Source: Asticcacaulis tiandongensis (GTDB taxonomy: Bacteria > Pseudomonadota > Alphaproteobacteria > Caulobacterales > Caulobacteraceae). From it: 64,000 nucleotides of DNA. The stretch lies in contig NZ_SSBC01000019.1 in NCBI RefSeq assembly GCF_006475605.1, positions 248,001-312,000 on the forward strand. The letters run 5' to 3'. A program made the position numbers and the translations under genes. Below are positions 7,737-17,900 of the stretch, one piece after another; position 1 is the stretch's first letter, and each line of letters opens with the position of its first letter. The notes below the pieces were generated by a model. The model saw only the letters and a program-made list of their open reading frames with translations, had not been told where the DNA came from and ran no database searches.

Positions 7737-9236
7737 ATGCGTAATATTGCTCATTACATAGACGGTAAAACGGTATCGGGTCTTTCGGGAAGCAAGGGGG
7801 ATGTGTTTGACCCCAATACGGGCAAGGTACAGGCGCAGGTCGAACTGGGGGATGCAGGCCTTGTTGATAAGGCGGTGCAATCGGCCTTAAAGGCGCAAAA
7901 AGAATGGGCGGCGCAGAACCCGCAGCGACGGGCGCGGGTGATGTTTGAATTCAAGCGACTGCTTGAGCGCGACATGGACGCACTGGCGCACCTTCTGTCG
8001 TCTGAGCATGGCAAGGTGATTGCTGACTCAAAAGGTGACATTCAGCGCGGCCTTGAGGTGGTCGAATTTGCCTGCGGTATCCCGCATCTGCTGAAAGGGG
8101 CCTATACGCAGGGGGCGGGGCCGGGCATCGATGTCTATAGCCTGCGTCAGCCTTTGGGCGTGGTGGCGGGGGTTACGCCGTTCAATTTTCCGGCCATGAT
8201 CCCGATGTGGATGTTTGCACCGGCTCTGGCGTGCGGCAATGCGTTCATCCTTAAGCCTTCGGAGCGTGATCCATCAGTGCCGGTGAAGCTGGCGGAATTG
8301 CTGATTGAGGCCGGTCTGCCTGAGGGTGTGCTGAATGTTGTGCAGGGCGATAAGGTGGTCGTCGATGCCATTCTGGATCACCCTGATATTCGCGCCGTCA
8401 GCTTTGTCGGTTCGAGTGATATTGCGCAATATGTCTATGGGCGAGGGGCGGCCAATGGCAAGCGCATGCAGTGTATGGGCGGGGCCAAGAACCACGGCAT
8501 TATCCTGCCCGATGTCGATATGGATCAGGCCGTGGCAGATATAATGGGGGCAGCCTTCGGCTCGGCGGGGGAGCGCTGCATGGCGCTGCCGGTTGTGGTG
8601 CCGGTGGGTGAGGATACGGCCAATATATTGCGCAGCAAACTGGTGGCGGCGGTTGAGGGGTTGCGTGTGGGGGTATCGACTGACACTGAGGCCCATTACG
8701 GGCCGGTTGTGTCGGCGCAGCATAAGGCGCGTATCGAGTCCTATATTCAGATGGGCGTCGATGAAGGGGCCGAGCTGGTGCTCGATGGGCGGGGCTTTAC
8801 GCTTCAGGGGCATGAGGGCGGCTATTTTCTGGGGCCGACCCTTTTTGACCGTGTGACCAGGGGCATGAAAACCTATCAGGATGAGATTTTCGGGCCGGTT
8901 TTGCAGATCGTGCGGACGCAGAGTTTTGAAGAGGCCCTGTCCCTGCCGTCGCAGCATCCCTATGGTAACGGGGTGGCGATATTTACCCGCAACGGCGATG
9001 CGGCGCGGGAATTTGCCGCTCAGGTCGAGGTCGGGATGGTCGGTATCAATGTGCCGATACCTGTGCCGGTGGCCTATCATAGTTTTGGCGGCTGGAAGCG
9101 GTCGGGCTTTGGCGATCTCAATCAGTATGGCGAGGACGGGGTGCGCTTCTATACACGCACCAAGACCGTTACCCAGCGCTGGCCGAAAGGCGGGGCGGTT
9201 GAGGATCAGGCGTTCGTCATTCCGACTATGCGGTAG
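7737..9236 (+). CDS. mmsA: CoA-acylating methylmalonate-semialdehyde dehydrogenase
   Basis: 499 aa, cytoplasmic aldehyde dehydrogenase converting (methyl)malonate semialdehyde plus CoA and NAD to propionyl- or acetyl-CoA and CO2 (valine and inositol catabolism). The catalytic Cys281 is in GSAGERC. The segment GGAKNH (248-253) occupies the place where hydrolytic ALDHs have a Glu base, a hallmark of the MmsA branch. The N-terminal VTPFNFPAMIPMW and C-terminal SFGGWKRSGFGD motifs fit. ATG 7737 is preferred to the in-frame TTG at 7734 because GGAGG (7724-7728) is 8 nt upstream. It stands alone, divergent from the YbjN-like operon; a link to the neighbouring sugar pathway is not proven. Confidence 0.93.
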   Translation: MRNIAHYIDGKTVSGLSGSKGDVFDPNTGKVQAQVELGDAGLVDKAVQSALKAQKEWAAQNPQRRARVMFEFKRLLERDMDALAHLLSSEHGKVIADSKGDIQRGLEVVEFACGIPHLLKGAYTQGAGPGIDVYSLRQPLGVVAGVTPFNFPAMIPMWMFAPALACGNAFILKPSERDPSVPVKLAELLIEAGLPEGVLNVVQGDKVVVDAILDHPDIRAVSFVGSSDIAQYVYGRGAANGKRMQCMGGAKNHGIILPDVDMDQAVADIMGAAFGSAGERCMALPVVVPVGEDTANILRSKLVAAVEGLRVGVSTDTEAHYGPVVSAQHKARIESYIQMGVDEGAELVLDGRGFTLQGHEGGYFLGPTLFDRVTRGMKTYQDEIFGPVLQIVRTQSFEEALSLPSQHPYGNGVAIFTRNGDAAREFAAQVEVGMVGINVPIPVPVAYHSFGGWKRSGFGDLNQYGEDGVRFYTRTKTVTQRWPKGGAVEDQAFVIPTMR

Positions 9237-9254
9237 GGGGATAGGAAGAAAAAT

Positions 9255-9316
9255 ACCCCACCACCCCTTTGCTGACGCAAAGCGGTCCCCCTCCCCGCAA
9301 AGCAGGGAGGAGAAAA
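9255..9316. repeat. double-hairpin intergenic repeat, copy 2
   Basis: CTTTGC-tgac-GCAAAG (9267-9282) followed by CCTCCC-N9-GGGAGG (9290-9310), embedded in CCCC/GGAG-rich sequence after mmsA. It has the same two-hairpin architecture and C-rich/G-rich arms as the element at 3045-3101. It may also help to terminate mmsA transcription, but no U-tract follows. Confidence 0.55.
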
Positions 9317-9412
9317 GGTGATCAGTTTCGAGCAAAAAAGAGCAGGGTGGGCTTGCGGGGGTCGGGTGATCTGGCGCAGAATGCGGTCAATGGTTTTATA
9401 AGGAAATGCCGC

Positions 9413-10426
9413 ATGGATCGTCGTCAGCTTTTGTCATTTGCCGCTCTGGCGTCATTATTGCCAGTCGCGGCCTGTGCCCAGACGACGGGCACGCAAACCC
9501 TTCAGCCGCAAACGCTGCCTGCGGGTGGGGCGAAGCCGCTGTTGCCGCCGCTGGAGAGTTTCCCTTTGTGGCCCAATGGTGCGCCGGGGGCTGAGAATGT
9601 AACGGTCACCGAGGAATGGATTTTGCGTAATCCGGCCGGTGGCGATCCGAATGATACGGCGGCGACCCATGTCACCAAGCCGATCCTGATGGTGCGCCGG
9701 CCGGCTAATCCGAACGGTTCGGCGATTCTGATGATTCCGGGCGGCGGTTATCAGCGTGTGGCCGTGTCACGCGCCGGTGGCGGCACGGATAAGGAACTGG
9801 CCGATAAGGGCGTGACGGTGTTTACACTGGTTTACCGCCTGCCCGCCGATGGCTGGGCGGCGGGTTTTGAAGCGCCGCTTCAGGACGTACAACGCGCGAT
9901 CCGCCTGATCCGGTATCGGGCGGCTGAGTTTTCAATTGATACCCAACGTGTCGGTGTGATCGGCTTTTCGGCGGGCGGGCATCTGGCTGGCTGGGCGGCA
10001 ACGGCTTTTGCCAAAAAGACCTATGAGCCAGTGGATGCGGCGGACAATCTGTCGGCGCGCCCCGATGTGGCGGGCCTGTTCTATCCGGTAATTACCACCC
10101 GCGCCCCTGTAGCACATGGTGGGTCGGTGAAGAATCTTCTGGGGGCTGACCGGTCGGAAGAGCGGCTGAAAGCGACCTCGATCAATGAGCTTTTGCCTGC
10201 CGATGCGCCGCCGGTCTTTGTGGCCCATGCGGCCAATGATCCGGTCGTGCCCGCGGACAATAGCGTCATCATGTGGCAGGCGTTGCGGGCGCAAAAAACC
10301 CCGACGGAACTGCATATTTTTGAGGTCGGCGGACACTCCCTTCGTGACGGTAATGCCGAACTGCCCTGGCTCAGTCTGTTCAGCATTTTTGCTCGTCGCC
10401 ACGGATTGTGGGCAGACAGCTGGTAA
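9413..10426 (+). CDS. alpha/beta-hydrolase lipoprotein, carbohydrate-esterase-like
   Basis: 337 aa. ATG 9413 has AGGA at 9401-9404, spacing 8. The N-terminus MDRRQLLSFAALASLLPVAAC combines a twin arginine with a lipobox (VAAC, Cys21), so it is probably a lipid-anchored protein. The catalytic triad is visible: S186 (GFSAGGH), D276 (ANDPVVP) and H308 (GGHSL), plus an oxyanion loop IPGGGYQRV. The fold is that of BD-FAE/acetyl-xylan-esterase-like hydrolases common in plant polysaccharide loci. It probably removes acetyl or feruloyl groups from hemicellulose or pectin. It is followed after 104 bp by the PL26 gene in the same direction. Confidence 0.8.
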   Translation: MDRRQLLSFAALASLLPVAACAQTTGTQTLQPQTLPAGGAKPLLPPLESFPLWPNGAPGAENVTVTEEWILRNPAGGDPNDTAATHVTKPILMVRRPANPNGSAILMIPGGGYQRVAVSRAGGGTDKELADKGVTVFTLVYRLPADGWAAGFEAPLQDVQRAIRLIRYRAAEFSIDTQRVGVIGFSAGGHLAGWAATAFAKKTYEPVDAADNLSARPDVAGLFYPVITTRAPVAHGGSVKNLLGADRSEERLKATSINELLPADAPPVFVAHAANDPVVPADNSVIMWQALRAQKTPTELHIFEVGGHSLRDGNAELPWLSLFSIFARRHGLWADSW

Positions 10427-10530
10427 TTTACCAGTAAAGAAGTCTGATAAATTTTGTTGATTAGCGACCGGTTTTGCAGGTTAATGCGTGAAACCAATCA
10501 TAACCAAGCATAAAACTGGGACAAAACACT

Positions 10531-13254
10531 ATGCCGACACTTACCAAGCGTCATTTCATGGGCACAGCCATGGCCGTTACGGCAGGCAGCGCCCTGTCTG
10601 TAGAGGCCACAGCGGCGACAAAAAAAGCCGCCGCAAAGGCGTCTATGCCGCAGACGGATCTGATCTGGCTTGATGGCGCGCCACCGAAGAATTTTGAGGG
10701 TGTGACCCTTGGGGTGCCCTGGCCGCGAGGGGCATTGAAAAAGAATGCGTCCCTGACGGTTGCCGGTGCCGCCAGCCAGTCCTGGCCGATTGCCTATTGG
10801 CCGGACGGGTCAGTGAAGTGGACGGCGCATGCGGTAGGGGCGGGGGCGGATGCCCCATCGCTTCCGCTTGCGGTAGGTAAACCCTCCGTCGGTGCGACGC
10901 CAATCAGCGTAAAAACCGAAGGCGGTTCGGTGATTATCAGTACCGGCGATCATCGCTGGCATATCGCAACGTCGGGTCAGTCGCTTATTCGGGAAGCCAC
11001 GGTCAAGGGGCGCGCGGCCCTGACCAATGCCGCCCTGACGCTGCGTTTGCAAAATCGTCCTGAGCTTGAGGAAGGGGCTTTGAGCGAAACGACCCTGACC
11101 GGCGAAGTGACGTCGGCTACGGTTGAGCAATCAGGCCCTGTGCGGGCGGTTGTGCGTGTCGAAGGCAAGTTTACGGGTAATGGCCGTGAAATCCTGCCGT
11201 TTACCCTGCGTCTTTATGGCTATGCGGGTGGCAAGTCGCTTCGGGCGGTGTTCTCGTTCATCTATGATGCCGATGCCGACAAGGACTTCATCCGCGGTCT
11301 GGGCCTGACGGCACAGGTGCCGATGACGGATGAGCTTTATAACCGCCATGTGCGTTTTTCAGGCGAAAACCGTGGCGTCTGGGGTGAAGCGATACGTCCG
11401 CTTACGGGTTTACGTCGTCAGGTCGGGCGTGAAGCGGCCGATGCGCAGGTCAATGGGCGTTTTGTGGCGCTGGAGCAAATGGCCAAGCCGGTGCAGGACG
11501 GTCTGCAATGGATCCCGCCGTGGGGGGATTTCACCCTGTCTCAACCTAATTCAGACGGCTATCATATCCGCAAGCGTACCGAACCCGGTCACGCGTGGAT
11601 TGATGCGGCGGGCGACAAGCGGGCGACGGGTCTGGCCTATGTCGGCGGGTCGCAAGGCGGCGCGGCACTGGGGCTGAACAATTTCTGGCAGATGTCACCG
11701 ACGCGTCTCGATGTGCGCGGTGCGGCAACGGAAACGGCGACGCTTACGGCATGGATGTGGTCGCCCGAAGCGCCGATCATGGACATGCGTACCTATCGTC
11801 CGGTCTGGGGTATGGATACGCATGAAAAGGAAATTCACGGCCTCAATATCACCTATGAGGACTATGAAGAGGGTTACGACAAGGCCTATGGCATTGCCCA
11901 TACCTCAGAGTTGATGATCTATGCCTTTGACAGCACACCGGCGCGGGCTGATTTTGCCGAGATGGCGGAAAATCTCTCGAAGACGCCACGTCTGACGGTG
12001 TCGCCAAAGCGTCTGCATGAGGCCGGTGTGTTCGGTTACTGGACGGTGCCGGATCATTCGACGCCGGTTAAGGCCGCGATTGAAAACCGCCTGACCTATG
12101 ATCTGGAATATTACCTGAAACAGATTGATCAGCATCGCTGGTACGGGTTCTGGAACTATGGCGATGTCATGCATGCCTATGATACCGACCGTCACGTCTG
12201 GCGCTATGATATTGGTGGTTATGCGTGGGACAATTCGGAACTGTCGACCGATATGACCCTGTGGTTCGGGTTCCTGCGTACCGGACGGGCGGATTTCTTC
12301 CGTATGGCCGAGGCCATGACACGCCACACCGGTGAGGTCGATGTCTATCATATTGGCCCGTGGAGAGGCATGGGTACGCGTCACGGCGTGCAGCATTTCT
12401 CGGATTCGTCAAAGCAGCAGCGCGTGTCGAATGCCGCCTATCGCCGGTACTATTATTATCTGACGGCGGATGAGCGTTGCGGCGATCTGATGCGGGCGTT
12501 GAATGACAGCGATCAGGCGCTGAAGCGTGTCGATATCACGCGTAAGGTGCGCATTGAAACGAATCCCTTTGTTGGGGGCGACATCGTCGAGATGAGTTTC
12601 GGCACCATGTGGGGCTCGATCATCTCGGCCTGGTACACGGAGTGGGAGCGCACGGGTGATACCCAGTGGCGTGACCGCATCGCCAAGGGCATGATCTCGA
12701 TTGCCAAGCTGAAATATGGCTGGTTTGCCAGTGGCGAGGCCTATGACCTCAGGACCCATACCTTTGTCGGTAAGGGGGACAAGGTACGCTTCTCGCACCT
12801 TAACGGGGTGTTCGGCGTCTATGAAATGCATGCCGAGCTTCTGGAACTGATTGATATACCGGAATATCGCAAGGCCTGGACGGATTACTGCCAGCAATAT
12901 AATGCGCCTGTGCCTGAAACCGCCGCCTTCCTGGGGCTTGAGAGCATCCACTCTGCGCGTAACCTGCGCGAAGGTCACTCGCGCTTTACGGCCTTTGCGG
13001 CGGTTGAGCGTAACAACAAGGCGCTGGCGACGCGGGCCTGGCATGAGTTGTTGAGCACGATCGATCTTTCGCCTGAGCCTGTGACCATTGAGGGGCCTGC
13101 GGTGCTGCATCCGACGGTCGAAGACCCGAGCATCTCGACCAATGGCATTGCCCAGTGGGGCATGGCGGCGATTGCCAATCTGGCGCTGATTGGGGACGAT
13201 CTTGAGGAGGCCTATAAGTCTCTGCCGGAGCGTCCGCGCCGCAGACAAAACTAA
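10531..13254 (+). CDS. exo-rhamnogalacturonan lyase, PL26 / YetA-PcRGLX family
   Basis: 907 aa, the usual size of the family. Expected to cleave the RG-I backbone (GalA-Rha) exolytically by beta-elimination, releasing an unsaturated disaccharide. The N-terminal domain has the family-typical pattern LIWLDGAP..GVTLGVPWPRG..SWPIAYWPDGSVKWTAHA. A large alpha-helical region follows (roughly 400-800) with aromatic runs such as HRWYGFWNYGDV and GGYAWDN. The leader (KRHFMGTAMAVTAG..) is a probable export signal with KR rather than RR. It stands directly upstream of the sigma/anti-sigma/receptor set, so the substrate signal may be RG-I fragments. Confidence 0.83.
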   Translation: MPTLTKRHFMGTAMAVTAGSALSVEATAATKKAAAKASMPQTDLIWLDGAPPKNFEGVTLGVPWPRGALKKNASLTVAGAASQSWPIAYWPDGSVKWTAHAVGAGADAPSLPLAVGKPSVGATPISVKTEGGSVIISTGDHRWHIATSGQSLIREATVKGRAALTNAALTLRLQNRPELEEGALSETTLTGEVTSATVEQSGPVRAVVRVEGKFTGNGREILPFTLRLYGYAGGKSLRAVFSFIYDADADKDFIRGLGLTAQVPMTDELYNRHVRFSGENRGVWGEAIRPLTGLRRQVGREAADAQVNGRFVALEQMAKPVQDGLQWIPPWGDFTLSQPNSDGYHIRKRTEPGHAWIDAAGDKRATGLAYVGGSQGGAALGLNNFWQMSPTRLDVRGAATETATLTAWMWSPEAPIMDMRTYRPVWGMDTHEKEIHGLNITYEDYEEGYDKAYGIAHTSELMIYAFDSTPARADFAEMAENLSKTPRLTVSPKRLHEAGVFGYWTVPDHSTPVKAAIENRLTYDLEYYLKQIDQHRWYGFWNYGDVMHAYDTDRHVWRYDIGGYAWDNSELSTDMTLWFGFLRTGRADFFRMAEAMTRHTGEVDVYHIGPWRGMGTRHGVQHFSDSSKQQRVSNAAYRRYYYYLTADERCGDLMRALNDSDQALKRVDITRKVRIETNPFVGGDIVEMSFGTMWGSIISAWYTEWERTGDTQWRDRIAKGMISIAKLKYGWFASGEAYDLRTHTFVGKGDKVRFSHLNGVFGVYEMHAELLELIDIPEYRKAWTDYCQQYNAPVPETAAFLGLESIHSARNLREGHSRFTAFAAVERNNKALATRAWHELLSTIDLSPEPVTIEGPAVLHPTVEDPSISTNGIAQWGMAAIANLALIGDDLEEAYKSLPERPRRRQN

Positions 13255-13284
13255 AAGCCTGAGCTTTTTTACAGGCAATATAGT

Positions 13285-13311
13285 GCCGTCCTCACCACTG
13301 GTGGGGGCGGC
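13285..13311 (+). terminator. probable terminator after the PL26 gene
   Basis: A 12-bp stem GCCGTCCTCACC/GGTGGGGGCGGC with two G-U pairs and an ACT loop, followed by ATTTCTGTGT. The U-tract is weak, so efficiency is uncertain. Confidence 0.5.
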
Positions 13312-13396
13312 ATTTCTGTGTCCTGCGATGCCCACCTCAGCACAAGAAGAGGGGGATTTGTCATTTTAGGTTTGTAATCAAAAACCCTGACGTGCA

Positions 13397-13410
13397 TGTT
13401 AGGGCTAACA
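13397..13410. promoter_or_regulatory. inverted repeat upstream of the ECF sigma gene
   Basis: TGTTAG-GG-CTAACA is a perfect 6-2-6 inverted repeat, itself framed by ACCCTG (13384-13389) and CAGGGT (13409-13414). It lies about 115 nt before the sigma factor start. It could be an operator or a transcribed stem-loop; no regulator can be assigned. Confidence 0.35.
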
Positions 13411-13523
13411 GGGTGATTTTCAGGTAAAAAACGCGCAACAAAGCGTGTGAGCATGAAAATCTGACACACAGGCATGTCGGGAAAGTCGTGTCTGCGCGTC
13501 TTATAAAAAGGCGTAGGAAAGAG

Positions 13524-14003
13524 ATGCCAGGTTTACAGGATATTCTGGATAAGGCCCGGCGGGTCGTGCTCAGAAAAGGTGTGGATGCGCAGGACGCCGA
13601 TGATGTGGTTCAGGAAGCCTATCTGCGGGTGCAGACCTATGCGCAAGGACAGGCGGTCAGATCGCGGGAGGCCTTGCTGATTACGGCGGCGGTAAATCTT
13701 TCGTTTGATCAGAAGCGTCGTCGCAAACATGCGCCTTTCGTCAGGCACGCGGCGGAGCATCTGGATGCGGTGGATAATGCGCCCTTACCGGATCAGGCCT
13801 ATCAGTCGCAGGTCAGGCTGAAGCGGCTGAATGAAGGTATCGGGCGCTTGCCGGAGCGAACCAGACGTATTCTTTTGTCACGGCGACTGGATGGTAAAAG
13901 TTTTAAGGAAATAGCCGCTGACGAGGCCATGTCAGTGGCGGCAGTGGAAAAGCAGGTCGCGCGGGCGACACTTGAGTTGATGAAGTGGATGGACGGATGG
14001 TGA
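13524..14003 (+). CDS. ECF (FecI-type) RNA polymerase sigma factor
   Basis: 159 aa, with sigma region 2 (DADDVVQEAYLRVQTY, LLITAAVNLSFDQKRR) and region 4 (LPERTRRILLSRRLDGKSFKEIAADEAMSVAAVEKQVARA). ATG 13524 is preceded directly by AGGAAAGAG; an upstream in-frame GTG (13488) has no such site. The stop overlaps the start of the FecR gene. With the following FecR and STN-domain receptor it makes a standard cell-surface signalling cascade: substrate binding at the receptor releases the sigma factor to transcribe target genes. Confidence 0.92.
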   Translation: MPGLQDILDKARRVVLRKGVDAQDADDVVQEAYLRVQTYAQGQAVRSREALLITAAVNLSFDQKRRRKHAPFVRHAAEHLDAVDNAPLPDQAYQSQVRLKRLNEGIGRLPERTRRILLSRRLDGKSFKEIAADEAMSVAAVEKQVARATLELMKWMDGW

Positions 14004-14926
14004 CGGGGGAGGCCGGAGACAGGGAACAGGCAGCAGAAGCAGCTGCGCTGTGGCACACCCGTCTTCAGGGGGATGATCTGACGGCTGAGGATCTGGCGGC
14101 GTTTGAGGCGTGGTTTCAGGCCGATCCCGCGCATGAGGAAGCGTTTGCATCGGCGTCAGATATCTGGAGCCTGTTGCCGGAAGCCGTGGCGGTGAAAGGG
14201 GCGCCGGTCAGGGCTTTGCAGCGTCCGGTATGGCAGGGGGTGGCACTGGCGGCCTGTTTGCTGTTGTCGGTTGGCATTGGCTGGTCGTTTCTGAAGGCCC
14301 AGCCGGTTGTGTATGAAACCGGACGCGGTGAACAGCAGGTGGTGGCGCTTAAGGACGGCACCGAGGTTACGCTCAATACCGACAGCCGTCTGACGGTGCG
14401 CTATAGTGGCAAGGGGCGTCAGGCGGTGCTTGAGCGGGGCGAGGCCTATTTTGATGTGAACCCTGATCCTGAGCGCCCGTTTACGGTAAGGGCTGGTGAT
14501 GACAGCGTCAGGGTGCTGGGGACGTCGTTTGTCGTGCGTCATGAAGCGCAGACCTTCAGCGTGACATTGGTCGAAGGCCGGCTTGAGGTGCGCAGCCCCG
14601 ATCAGCCGGCGGTTGTTCTGGCAGCGGGGGAACGGGCTGTGCGGGCTGACGGACAGGGGCTTAGGGTTGATCAGCCGCAGGTACAGGCCGTTACCGCCTG
14701 GCAGAAGGGCGAGATCATATTGTCGGACACCGCCCTGAGTGAAGCGGTGCGCGAATTCAATCGCTATGCGGGGGTACCAATTGTTCTGAACAGCGCTGAG
14801 GTCGGGGCTTTGCGCATTTCAGGCGTGTTCCAGACCGACAAGGCTGCGGAATTTGCCATGACAGTTGCCGAGCTTAATGGTCTTAGGGTACGAAAGACGG
14901 GCGGGGCTATTGAACTGACCCGCTAA
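13997..14926 (+). CDS. FecR-family anti-sigma regulator
   Basis: 309 aa from ATG 13997, which overlaps the sigma gene stop by 7 nt. The N-terminal cytoplasmic part contains the FecR motif W..RLQGDDLTAEDLAAFEAWFQADPAHEEAF, which binds the sigma factor. A single TM helix lies at about 80-100 (VALAACLLLSVGIGWSFL). The periplasmic part holds the FecR beta domain (DGTEVTLNTDSRLTV, RGEAYFDV, VRVLGTSF..V..VEGRLEV) and a C-terminal STN-like signalling segment (FNRYAGVPIVL). It relays receptor occupancy to the sigma factor. A GTG at 13985 is a less likely start. Confidence 0.92.
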   Translation: MVTGEAGDREQAAEAAALWHTRLQGDDLTAEDLAAFEAWFQADPAHEEAFASASDIWSLLPEAVAVKGAPVRALQRPVWQGVALAACLLLSVGIGWSFLKAQPVVYETGRGEQQVVALKDGTEVTLNTDSRLTVRYSGKGRQAVLERGEAYFDVNPDPERPFTVRAGDDSVRVLGTSFVVRHEAQTFSVTLVEGRLEVRSPDQPAVVLAAGERAVRADGQGLRVDQPQVQAVTAWQKGEIILSDTALSEAVREFNRYAGVPIVLNSAEVGALRISGVFQTDKAAEFAMTVAELNGLRVRKTGGAIELTR

Positions 14927-14959
14927 GGCGTGAAGAGCTGAAGCCGGGAATAGAGGGGA

Positions 14960-17900
14960 ATGAACCTTAGTCTGTTAAGCAGTGTCTCTGTTCTGGCGGC
15001 CCTGTGTGCCGGTGGGCAGGCCTGTGCGCAGGCGGTGAGGGATTATGACCTGCCGACGCAATCGCTTGAACGCTCGCTGACAGCTGTCGGGGTTCAGGCG
15101 CGGGTCAATATCATTTTTGCGCCGACGACTGTGGCCGGGCGTGAGGCGAAGGCCCTTAGGGGCCGTTACACTGTGGACGCCGCTTTGCGGCAATTATTGC
15201 TAAACAGCGGTCTGGAAGCGGTACACACCTCACGCAATGCCTATATTATACGGCCAACGACAAAGAAAAGTGGTCTTCGCCCCCTGGCTGTGACCCCGCC
15301 TGCATCGCCACCGGATACTGAGGTGCCGGTTGTCATCGTGACCGGCTTTCGCAACAGTTATCGGCAATCCCTGCGCATCAAGCGGCAATATACCGGTGTC
15401 ATCGACAGTATCGTCGCCGAGGATATCGTTAAATTTCCGGATAATAATCTGGCCGAGTCCGCGCAGCGCGTTTCCGGTGTCGCCATTGCCCGTGATCAGG
15501 GTGAGGGGCGCTCCATATCGGTGCGGGGGCTGGGGCCGGACTATACGCGTGTTGAAATCAACGGCATGGAGACACAGGCGGCGACGGATGGATTGACGCA
15601 AGGCGTCAATCGCGGGCGCGGCTTTGATTTCAACGTGTTTCCTTCGGAACTTTTCAGTCGCATCGATGTCAAGAAAACCTCGGCGGCAGACCAGCCTGAA
15701 GGCTCATTGGGGGCCACAGTGGCCTTACGTCCGCCCAAGCCCTTCGACCAGCAGGGCGACCGGGTCGTGATGGGGGTGCAGGGCAGTTATAATGACCTCA
15801 ATGAGCGATCCGGAACGCGGGCTTCTGTTCTGGTCAGCAAGCGGCTCAGTGATAACCGGTTTGGCATTTTGCTGGCGGCGGCCTATGCCCATACGCCCTT
15901 GCAGATGCAGGGCGTCAATAGTGGCGGGTGGGAACAGGCGACGAGCAATGGCGGATTTTGCATGCCCACTTCGGAGACGGGCGGGTTGTGTGATGTGCCG
16001 CAAAGCGATCTGGAGGCGTCACTAGGCGCCCATGCCGTGCTCAGGAGTTCGGAGGTCTATCATCCCCGATTTTACCGATATACCGACCTGACGGGTTACA
16101 CGCAGCGCATGGGTCTGACGAGCACGGTGCAGTGGCAGGTTGCGTCGGATACGTCGGTGGATATTAATTTCCTGGCCTCACGTTTCAAGACCCGTCGGAA
16201 TGATCATTTTCTTGAGGCCATAGGCTTCAGCCGCAACGCCGCGCAGGGAGGCAAGCCGGAGATTGTACCGCGTCGCGTTGAAACGGATCGGCACGGTGCA
16301 CTGGTCTATGGGGTCTTCGATAATGTGGACATGCGTTCCGAACTTGCCTTTGAAGATTTCAAGACCGATTTTGCGCAAGCCACGATCATTTTGCACCATA
16401 AGTTGACCGACGGGCTGACGCTGAAAACCTATGTCGGGCGCTCACGGTCGCAATTCGACAACAAGGTTGAAATCACGGCCCAGATCGACCGGTTCAATGT
16501 CGATAACTATGTGTTTGATGCGCGCAAGGGCGGGGCCTTCCGGCCGGAACTGAAGTACGGGTTCGATGTCACTGACCCCGCGCAATGGTATTTTGGCCCG
16601 GTCATTCAGCAAGCGGGCGGTACGGGGGCCACGGGGCCTGAAATTCGTCTCAGGCCCAATGGGGTGCGCAATGAATTTGATGTGGCGCAGGTGGCGTTTA
16701 ATTATGAATTTGGGCAGGTGCACAGGCTGGATTTTGGCGTCCAGCATAAAACCTATGGCTACCGCTCCGAAAGCTATCGTCTGGAGCAGGGCGAGAGTGA
16801 CTGGCCGGTTGCTTCGGTCGGGATGGAGAGCCTTACCAGGGTCTATTGCGGGCTTGAGCGGCTTAATCCGCCAGAGGGCACGCCCCAATGCTGGCGTGTG
16901 CCGGATATTGAGGTGTTTATCCGGGAATATGACCTGCTTTCCAATAGCGGCCGGACAAAGCTTTCGCCGTCAGCACCGGCGGCGCGGGTACATAATCATC
17001 AGGTGGTCGAAGACAGTGCCTCTGTGTTTGTGCAATTACGTTCGCGGGGGCGGCTTTGGGGTAAACCGGTCAGAACGATTGTCGGTGTGCGGGCGGTGCA
17101 AACGCGCCAGAGAGCGCAATCTTATGCCAATGTGCCGGTTGAGGTAGAGGCAGCGGGCTTCAGGACTATCGGCAGCGACCGCCGCTATACTGACCTTTTG
17201 CCGTCATTCAATATGGCGCTGGAGGTTAAGCCGGATGCGCTCATACGCTTCGGTGCCGCCCGTGTCATGGCCCGCCCGCCACTATCCAGTCTGACGGCGC
17301 TCACCCAGTTAACGGTAAGCGAGGGGCGTCGTGAGGTAACGACCGGCAATCCTTATGTCGAACCGGTGCGGGCCACGGCTTATGATCTGTCCTATGAATG
17401 GTATCCGGATAAGGATTCCCTGTTCGCTGTCGGGTTCTTTTACAAGGACATTTCGACCTACATACAGAATGTCACCTATGTCGCGCCCTTCAGTGAAACG
17501 GGTTTGTCGCCGTCACTGCTTGAGGGGTCCGGGGCATCGGTTACGGATGATTTTCTCATTACGGGTATCATCAATACGCCGGGCGGGCCATTGCATGGAT
17601 ATGAAATAAGCTATCAGGCCCCCATCAGATTTCTGCCTGAGATGTTTACAGGGCTGGGGCTGAATCTGAACTACACGTTTGTAACCAGCAAGATTGATTA
17701 TCAACTCAGGCCCGCAATGGGTGGGGGTGTTGTCAGGGCCGATCTGATCAATCTGTCGCGTAACGCCTATAATGCGACCCTCTATTATGAGAGGGGGCCG
17801 TTTCAGGCCAGAATCGCCGCTAATTATCGTGATAAGTATCTGACGGCGGTGCCGGGTACGAATGGCGCAGATGCCAACGGGGTGGAGGCGGCGCGATATT

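Noticed and set aside
8274-9335. 353-codon open frame antisense to mmsA
   Set aside because: His/Arg/Ile-rich low-similarity translation typical of a complementary-frame shadow; mmsA on the other strand is unambiguous.
12409-13335. 308-codon open frame antisense to the PL26 gene
   Set aside because: No motif, no ribosome-binding site, fully explained by the coding strand of PL26.
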